Assembly: GCA_025350705.1 (NCBI GenBank)
Contig: JANXXH010000008.1
Coordinates: forward strand, 1-37,669
Reading direction: 5' to 3'
Source of the DNA: Gallionella sp.
GTDB lineage: Bacteria > Pseudomonadota > Gammaproteobacteria > Burkholderiales > Gallionellaceae
Length of the DNA stretch: 37,669 nt
Shown piece by piece: positions 32,150-37,669 of the stretch. The translations under genes were made by a program, and so were the position numbers. The notes under the pieces were generated by a model. That model had not been told where the DNA came from and ran no database searches. It was given only the letters and a program-made list of their open reading frames with translations. Every line of letters begins with the position of its first letter. Position 1 is the stretch's first letter.

Positions 32150-32767
32150 ATGTACATGCATCGTTATTTGCTAAGTGGTTGTGTGTGCCTCCTGCTTGGC
32201 TTGGGGGTAACACTAAATTCAGCCGCCGCAACAACCGAACAAACGGCAGTATTCGCCGGCGGCTGCTTCTGGGGTGTGGATGCGGTGTTCAAGCACGTCA
32301 AGGGCGTGTCGAATGTGGAATCAGGCTATGCGGGCGGCAACGCGGCAACCGCGCATTACGAACAGGTCAGCGATGGCAACACCGGTCATGCCGAATCGGT
32401 GCGTGTCCGTTTCGATCCGGAGAAGGTGAGCTACCAACAATTGCTGGAGGTTTTTTTCAGCGTGGCGCACGACCCCACACAGTTGAATCGTCAGGGTCCG
32501 GATACCGGCAGCCAATATCGCTCGGCGATCTTTTTCACCAGCGCGGAGCAACAGAAGATCGCGCAGGGTTATATCCAGAAACTCACCGCAGCACGTATTT
32601 TTCCCGATCCCATCGTGACGCAAGTCGTGCCGCTGCTGCAGTTTTATCCGGCTGAAGATTACCACCAGAATTTTCTGGCGTTGCATCCAAACAAACCCTA
32701 CATCGTGATAAACGACCTGCCCAAGGTGGAACATTTGCGCAAACAGTTTCCAGCGCTGTACCAATGA
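32150..32767 (+). CDS. msrA: exported peptide-methionine (S)-S-oxide reductase MsrA
   Basis: This 205-residue protein has a signal peptide (hydrophobic CVCLLLGLGVTLNSAAA), then the MsrA core with the catalytic GGCFWG (C39), a Y-A-G-G-N / Y-E-Q-V-S-D-G-N-T-G-H-A-E-S-V block and D-P-T-Q-L-N-R-Q-G-P-D-x-G-S-Q-Y-R-S. It reduces methionine-S-sulfoxide. The ATG at 32150 has GGAG eight bases upstream; a TTG at 32144 is inside the ribosome site and less likely. It ends 11 bp before the convergent prfC gene. Confidence 0.95.
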   Translation: MYMHRYLLSGCVCLLLGLGVTLNSAAATTEQTAVFAGGCFWGVDAVFKHVKGVSNVESGYAGGNAATAHYEQVSDGNTGHAESVRVRFDPEKVSYQQLLEVFFSVAHDPTQLNRQGPDTGSQYRSAIFFTSAEQQKIAQGYIQKLTAARIFPDPIVTQVVPLLQFYPAEDYHQNFLALHPNKPYIVINDLPKVEHLRKQFPALYQ

Positions 32768-32778
32768 TGCATGGAACC

Positions 32779-34446
<1,668 letters not shown>

Positions 34447-34474
34447 GCTTTCTTTTGTGCAACTGTTACGCGGA

Positions 34475-34509
34475 AATAAAAAAGGTCTGCACGTTTTTCG
34501 TGTAGACCT
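34475..34509 (-). terminator. rho-independent terminator of the (former) tRNA-Phe gene
   Basis: On the minus strand AGGTCTACACG and CGTGCAGACCT pair (one mismatch) around an AAAAA loop, followed by TTTTTTATTT. It lies 10 bases downstream of the tRNA CCA end. Confidence 0.85.
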
Positions 34510-34519
34510 CATAAAAAAT

Positions 34520-34564
34520 TGGTGGCCCGGGGCGGAATCGAACCACCGACACAAGGATTTTCAA
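34520..34564 (-). other. 3' half of tRNA-Phe: attachment-site remnant of an integrative element
   Basis: Read on the minus strand, TTGAAAATCC (GAA anticodon loop) is followed by the variable loop, T-arm GGTGGTTCGATTCCGCC, and acceptor CCGGGCCACCA, as in betaproteobacterial tRNA-Phe. The 5' half (D-arm, acceptor 5' strand) is absent: bases beyond 34564 do not pair to make the anticodon stem. A tRNA 3' end left alone next to its own terminator is the usual scar of tRNA-targeted integration. The intact gene should lie at the other end of the element, to the right of the window. Confidence 0.8.
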
Positions 34565-34659
34565 CCCGTTCCCACAGAGCGCATTGTAGCACAATGTACG
34601 GCAATACGGGCAACTCAAGCCAGTCGCAGCACTTCAAATACCCTTCGCAGCACTACGCG

Positions 34660-34680
34660 GTTGACACTTGGTTGACACTC
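34660..34680 (+). repeat. direct repeats near the tRNA junction (possible integrase arm sites)
   Basis: GTTGACACTT (34660-34669) and GTTGACACTC (34671-34680) lie in tandem; another pair, CGCAGCACT, lies at 34625-34633 and 34646-34654. The stretch 34565-34720 has no gene. Confidence 0.45.
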
Positions 34681-34720
34681 AAGTGCCAGTGATTTAGTTT
34701 AGAAACTATTTCAATATCAA

Positions 34721-35152
34721 TTATTGTTGCGGTGCAATTGCTTCCAACGCAGAAACCTTCTCAAGCAGCAACACCCCAGCCTTTATCAGATCAACAAGAA
34801 GTTGATTGTCGATTTCGAGATGGCCTTCGTACTCAGCGAGATTGCGCTTCTCGTGGCATTTTGCCAGCACGCGCCACACTTCTGGCGCAATGCCCAGTGT
34901 ATGTTCGAGAACCTGAAAAACGAGATAACGATTCTCGGAACGATAGCCATGCCAGCGTAGCGCTGCCAGTGCTAATGCGTGAGAAGCGTTGTATGCGAGA
35001 TCGAAGCGGCTTTCGACAGACAGGGTTTCATTTCGAGCGTCAATCAGGCGCGCTTTACCCGAGCGCAACAAACCATCGAACTCAGACTGGCTGCCCGGCT
35101 CTACCTTCAGGTTGCCCGTCTTAACCAGGTTGTCCAGTTTCTGGGAGGTCAC
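34721..35152 (-). CDS. HEPN-like protein paired with a nucleotidyltransferase (putative toxin)
   Basis: This 143-residue helical protein has DLAYNASHALALAALRWHGY, typical of HEPN-type helical domains, and a C-terminal EKRNLAEYEG that resembles the R-N-x-x-E/H-Y site of HepT-like RNases. It overlaps the nucleotidyltransferase gene by 32 bp if started at GTG 35152; a later start is possible. HEPN/MNT pairs act as toxin-antitoxin systems in which the MNT partner modifies the toxin. The catalytic R-x4-6-H motif is not perfect here, so toxicity is uncertain. Confidence 0.68.
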   Translation of the reverse strand: MTSQKLDNLVKTGNLKVEPGSQSEFDGLLRSGKARLIDARNETLSVESRFDLAYNASHALALAALRWHGYRSENRYLVFQVLEHTLGIAPEVWRVLAKCHEKRNLAEYEGHLEIDNQLLVDLIKAGVLLLEKVSALEAIAPQQ

Positions 35153-35735
35153 GTTCCGATCCGATTAGAAATATTTTAGGTTGCGTCATTATACGGGTAA
35201 GGAAGGTATTTTTTCCTTTCAACTTTCGCAACATATCTTCATTGTCATAGATTGATGGATTTATTTTGCGACCCAACTGCTTCTCAGCTGTCATCAAGGC
35301 TGAATATACCTCTGGATAGGCAATATCATCGCCCATCACCAAGACATCTATATCGCTCTTGGCTGTGTCTGTTCCTTTTGCGACTGAGCCGAAAATGAAC
35401 GCAACAGCAATTTTGCCGGAGATGGGCAATAAACCCTGGCGCAATACGTCCGCCATGCCGAACGTTTTCAGCACAATGCCGCGCAATTCTTCAAAGATTG
35501 GCGCATCACGATTGGCTTGATAATGTTTCTGATTACCGATCTTATTTACAGTAATCAAACCAGAGGCAGAAAGCTTGGTCAACTCGCGCACTACCGCCCC
35601 TGTTCCCGAACCCGCGAGGCGAAATAGCTCGTTGGCATAGAAGCTACGGTCAGGATTGCCATACAGCAATCCCAATACACAACGTTGCACCTTGGAAAAC
35701 AGGGCGTCAGATAAGCTGGAAGGTTGATCTTTCAT
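35121..35735 (-). CDS. winged-helix regulator fused to a minimal nucleotidyltransferase (MNT antitoxin-like)
   Basis: This 204-residue protein has two domains. Residues about 10-75 form a winged helix-turn-helix (SFYANELFRLAGSGTGAVVR, then SASGLITVNKIGNQKHYQAN). Residues about 105-200 form a nucleotidyltransferase fold with GSVAKG (116-121) and SDID (D128, D130), the metal-binding motif of MNT proteins. The ATG at 35735 lies 12 bp from a double palindrome that is probably its own operator. The fused DNA-binding domain suggests it represses its own operon and adenylylates or otherwise neutralises the HEPN partner. Confidence 0.82.
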   Translation of the reverse strand: MKDQPSSLSDALFSKVQRCVLGLLYGNPDRSFYANELFRLAGSGTGAVVRELTKLSASGLITVNKIGNQKHYQANRDAPIFEELRGIVLKTFGMADVLRQGLLPISGKIAVAFIFGSVAKGTDTAKSDIDVLVMGDDIAYPEVYSALMTAEKQLGRKINPSIYDNEDMLRKLKGKNTFLTRIMTQPKIFLIGSERDLPETGQPG

Positions 35736-35747
35736 GCCCACATGATA

Positions 35748-35785
35748 ATACCCATTATGGGAACAATCAATCCCATAATGGGTAT
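35748..35785. promoter_or_regulatory. double-palindrome operator upstream of the MNT-HEPN operon
   Basis: ATACCCATTATGGGA (35748-35762) and TCCCATAATGGGTAT (35771-35785) are perfect reverse complements with an 8-bp spacer. Each arm also contains its own palindrome, CCCAT-T/A-ATGGG. This gives two adjacent dimer sites right in front of the start codon. Confidence 0.78.
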
Positions 35786-36190
35786 TTATACGCACATTCA
35801 ACAAACCATGAGGTTATGGCAAGATGACGGTACCTTCTCGGGCTGACGGCGCATGAAGATATGACACAAAAACCATAGACCACGTTTTACGTCGTCTATC
35901 GCAACAGCCACGGTCGTGTCGCTGATAAACATTGATGCGCGCTCCACCACCTAACACCGCCACCTGAGATCAAACTCAAATCTTAACTGCATCTCCGGTT
36001 TTGCTTTGCACTAAATCAGCATCCCTTCTCGCTGCCCCGCCATAACGCCGAATCTCTCACAGACTGAAATAAATACAAGCACAAGCCCTGCGGGAATCCT
36101 ATCAATCGGTTCTCTCTTTGTTCGACTGCGATTTCAGTTATTTGCCTGCTTTTCTTTCTGACCGTCTGTGAGCTATCACGGCAGGTGCAT
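35786..36190. other. 405-bp stretch without a recognised gene
   Basis: No credible open frame, RNA gene or clear hairpin was seen. It lies between the operator and the tandem repeats. It could be the inner flank of a lost insertion sequence. Confidence 0.5.
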
Positions 36191-36191
36191 A

Positions 36192-36283
36192 TTCTGGGGC
36201 AACGTGAACACCTGTTCTGGGCGAATGTGAACAGTGATTCTGAAGGAACGTGAACACCGATTCTGCTCGAACGTGAACACTTT
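36192..36283 (+). repeat. four 23-bp tandem repeats (IS21-type end repeats or iterons)
   Basis: Units begin at 36192, 36215, 36238 and 36261, an exact 23-bp period. The consensus is TTCTG, three variable bases, GAACGTGAACACCGA. Read in reverse each unit starts TGTTCACGTTC, which resembles the repeated ends of IS21-family elements. No transposase gene is next to them. Confidence 0.7.
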
Positions 36284-36827
36284 TAGCCAGTTCAAAGACA
36301 ACAATACATCAATTGGCATTCGCAATTCCGACGGAGAGTATTTATACGTACCGAAGCAATTTCTTGATTTTTATGTGGCTACGAATCCCAATTTGTTAGC
36401 AAAGATATCTGAGTTAGTCGAAGAGCAAAGAGTTCTTTCAATTGGTGTATTTCAGGATGGTAAATTGATCGAAGAAAAAGTATCAAAGAAATATAGAAGA
36501 ATTTTCACCCATGAGGAAGTAGATCAGGAGGAAATATTGTTCCCTGAATTAAAGCATGGACAGAATGCCGTGCTTGAGGGTGAGATAACCAGAGGGAATG
36601 AAATGTCCAATACGATGGGCTTTGGTTATCAGGGACACATTCTGACTTGCCTCCCGGAATCTGGGAGCATAGTCCGGTTCAAGCTAACTCTTTTTTTGAA
36701 ATGTCGAATACATGGTTTTATCTCCAGATTGGATGACCAAGGGAGATTTAACGCAAGAAAGCCAAAAATAATATTCACACATATTGAACCGCTGGAAAAT
36801 GACGCTGATGAGCCTTCGTTATTTTAA
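36234..36827 (+). CDS. hypothetical protein, probably 5'-truncated
   Basis: The open frame is 197 residues from a GTG at 36234, but its first 15 or so codons are the 23-bp tandem repeats, so the real N-terminus is probably lost. The remainder (SIGIRNSDGEYLYVPKQFLD, then N-L-L-A-K-I-S-E-L-V-E-E and R-V-L-S-I-G-V-F-Q-D-G-K) was not assigned to a family. No Met start precedes the conserved-looking part. Base composition is clearly more AT-rich than the pigment cluster, which suggests a different origin. It may be a remnant activated or cut by an insertion event. Confidence 0.42.
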   Translation: MILKEREHRFCSNVNTFSQFKDNNTSIGIRNSDGEYLYVPKQFLDFYVATNPNLLAKISELVEEQRVLSIGVFQDGKLIEEKVSKKYRRIFTHEEVDQEEILFPELKHGQNAVLEGEITRGNEMSNTMGFGYQGHILTCLPESGSIVRFKLTLFLKCRIHGFISRLDDQGRFNARKPKIIFTHIEPLENDADEPSLF

Positions 36828-36854
36828 TAGTGCACCTAAAGAAAAATCCCTATA

Positions 36855-36989
36855 TCAGCGGTGTTTTCCTGTTACTTGCCCCCAGTAAGCATCCTTCCAA
36901 TCTGAGCCAATACCCACAGCCGCACAACCCGATAGCAATATCACGATGGGTATGGCCAACAGCCAGAACGCAACCTTGACGACAATCAT
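36855..36989 (-). CDS. tiny putative lipoprotein (44 aa)
   Basis: From the ATG at 36989 (GGAG four bases upstream) it reads MIVVKVAFWLLAIPIVILLS then GCAAVGIGSDW: a signal peptide with an LSGC lipobox and a mature part of about 20 residues. Such small lipoproteins occur in conjugative and integrative elements, sometimes as entry-exclusion or lysis factors. The function is unknown. Confidence 0.5.
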   Translation of the reverse strand: MIVVKVAFWLLAIPIVILLSGCAAVGIGSDWKDAYWGQVTGKHR

Positions 36990-37010
36990 TATGCTCCAGC
37001 CATTTGTATC

Positions 37011-37040
37011 GAAAAAGAACCTCGTATCATCACGAGGCTC
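37011..37040 (-). terminator. hairpin terminator between tiny genes
   Basis: On the minus strand GAGCCTCGT-GATGAT-ACGAGGTTC is followed by TTTTTC. It lies after the 32-aa membrane ORF and before the lipoprotein gene. Confidence 0.65.
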
Positions 37041-37059
37041 TTCAATTACAACAAGCCAG

Positions 37060-37158
37060 TCACTTCCTAAACCACTCGGCAATAATCACCAGCAACCACA
37101 CCAATACCAGGTACAGAATCAATGGCGTCACTGCCAGCCAAAACAGGAATGTCAGCAT
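37060..37158 (-). CDS. tiny membrane protein (32 aa)
   Basis: ATG at 37158 to TGA at 37060. The sequence is one long hydrophobic helix (MLTFLFWLAVTPLILYLVLV continuing WLLVIIAEW) with a basic tail FRK. It follows the 29-aa ORF by 2 bp, and a terminator hairpin comes next. Small single-helix proteins in this arrangement are seen in mobile elements. The function is unknown. Confidence 0.45.
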   Translation of the reverse strand: MLTFLFWLAVTPLILYLVLVWLLVIIAEWFRK

Positions 37159-37160
37159 GA

Positions 37161-37250
37161 TCAAAACACCAGATGCCATAGCCACATCCCGACGATGCCT
37201 ATTAGCAGCCAAGGTACGGCGATTATCGCAACCAGTATTTTCAGGATCAT
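37161..37250 (-). CDS. tiny membrane protein (29 aa)
   Basis: The ATG at 37250 overlaps the stop of the 122-aa gene as ATGA, with GGGGAGG upstream, and ends at TGA 37161. The sequence is a single membrane helix (MILKILVAIIAVPWLLIGIV then GMWLWHLVF). Coupling and a strong ribosome site make translation plausible. The function is unknown. Confidence 0.48.
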   Translation of the reverse strand: MILKILVAIIAVPWLLIGIVGMWLWHLVF

Positions 37251-37615
37251 GCTGCCTCCCCGGCCAACTTGTTCGTCTGCCTAGTCTGGGTAGATATCTT
37301 TCTCGCCATTCGTGTTAACTCCGTCACCCATGCTGGCGTGATTTTCTTTGGATCAGCCTTGAACGGCATTGTCACCACCACAAATCGATCATCGATTATT
37401 GACAGCCCTGACTTATCCCCGTTGTGGGCAATGCCGACAAAGAACTTGTGGCCAAGAATTGAACAGGCCTTGTCGATCCTATACACAAAGCGAGGATCAT
37501 ACTGGGCGACCCTGCCATCCGTCTTGTCGGAGCCTTGTCCAATGACAAATGAGCCTGAACGAAGGGGTGTGTTTCCACTGTGAGATGAGCCTGGCGGGGC
37601 GGAAGTTGGGATCAT
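37247..37615 (-). CDS. hypothetical protein of the accessory region
   Basis: This 122-residue soluble protein contains YRIDKACSILGHKFFVGIAH and DDRFVVVTMPFKADPKKITP blocks followed by a basic C-terminus. No family was recognised. It is the first gene of a minus-strand set with two tiny membrane ORFs and a lipoprotein, which looks like a cargo or transfer operon of a mobile element. The start codon ATG (37615) lies inside a GATCATG...CATGATC palindrome and lacks a ribosome site. Confidence 0.55.
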   Translation of the reverse strand: MIPTSAPPGSSHSGNTPLRSGSFVIGQGSDKTDGRVAQYDPRFVYRIDKACSILGHKFFVGIAHNGDKSGLSIIDDRFVVVTMPFKADPKKITPAWVTELTRMARKISTQTRQTNKLAGEAA

Positions 37616-37627
37616 GGAGGCATGATC
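37610..37627. promoter_or_regulatory. palindrome over the start of the 122-aa gene
   Basis: GATCATG-GAGG-CATGATC, a perfect 7-bp inverted repeat with a 4-bp spacer, covering the start codon. A possible operator or translational hairpin. Confidence 0.4.
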
Positions 37628-37669
37628 GTGACTTTACATACCCAAGGACTACAGACATTGGCACAGGTG

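Noticed and set aside
34520..34595. Complete tRNA gene upstream of prfC
   Set aside because: Only the 3' half matches tRNA-Phe; the anticodon stem cannot form with the bases beyond 34564 and there is no D-arm.
36192..36283. CRISPR array
   Set aside because: The repeats are back to back with no spacers and no cas genes.

Overview
The window (about 37.7 kb) reads as chromosomal DNA of a betaproteobacterium. The protein sequences and a 3' fragment of a typical betaproteobacterial tRNA-Phe suggest the Nitrosomonadales/Gallionellaceae neighbourhood, but the genus is an inference.

Region 1 (1-156) is the 3' end of a type II restriction endonuclease with an EcoRII-like C-terminus. Region 2 (277-25445) is a large pigment-type gene cluster that joins two biosynthetic logics: an aryl polyene (APE) type II polyketide/fatty-acid system and a dialkylresorcinol (DAR) system. 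It has four transcription blocks. The minus block 6562-277 holds a deacetylase, methyltransferase, ketosynthase, chain-length factor, dehydratase, ketoreductase and a flavin-dependent halogenase-like enzyme. The plus block 6786-9138 holds a PAP2 phosphatase, an acyl carrier protein (ACP) and a ketosynthase. The minus block 17888-11363 holds an ACP, a membrane protein, an AMP-ligase, a dehydratase, an LpxL-like acyltransferase, a LolA-like protein and an MMPL transporter. The plus block 18254-25445 holds darA, darB, a small unknown protein, a BtrH-like protein, an ABC exporter, a third ACP and an atypical ketosynthase. Most genes within a block overlap by 1-17 bp, so each block is probably translated as a coupled operon. 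The likely product is a polyene acyl chain joined to a resorcinol and moved to the outer membrane, possibly halogenated and O-methylated on the aryl head. The product itself is an inference.

The cluster is interrupted at 9139-11362 by a restriction-type patch: an HNH endonuclease, two small unknown genes and a second EcoRII-like fragment, with repeat elements at the left edge.

Region 3 (25645-32767) holds a TauE/SafE permease and then a coherent envelope oxidative-stress locus. It contains an ECF sigma factor with an NrsF-type anti-sigma factor, exported MsrB and MsrA, and a second operon for a FecR-domain protein, a periplasmic catalase-like peroxidase, a b-type cytochrome and a Tat-exported molybdopterin oxidoreductase. 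The msrB and fecR upstream regions share an almost identical promoter-like sequence (TGTAAC, 17 bp, then C/G-GAATA), which links both operons to one sigma factor.

Region 4 (32779-37669) has prfC (release factor 3). Directly upstream of prfC is an isolated 3' half of tRNA-Phe with its terminator, the hallmark of an integrative-element junction. Right of it lies accessory DNA: a nucleotidyltransferase/HEPN-like pair with a striking double palindromic operator, four perfect-period 23-bp tandem repeats, an apparently 5'-truncated AT-rich gene, and a set of tiny membrane/lipoprotein genes. No complete tRNA, rRNA, CRISPR array or integrase gene was found in the window.
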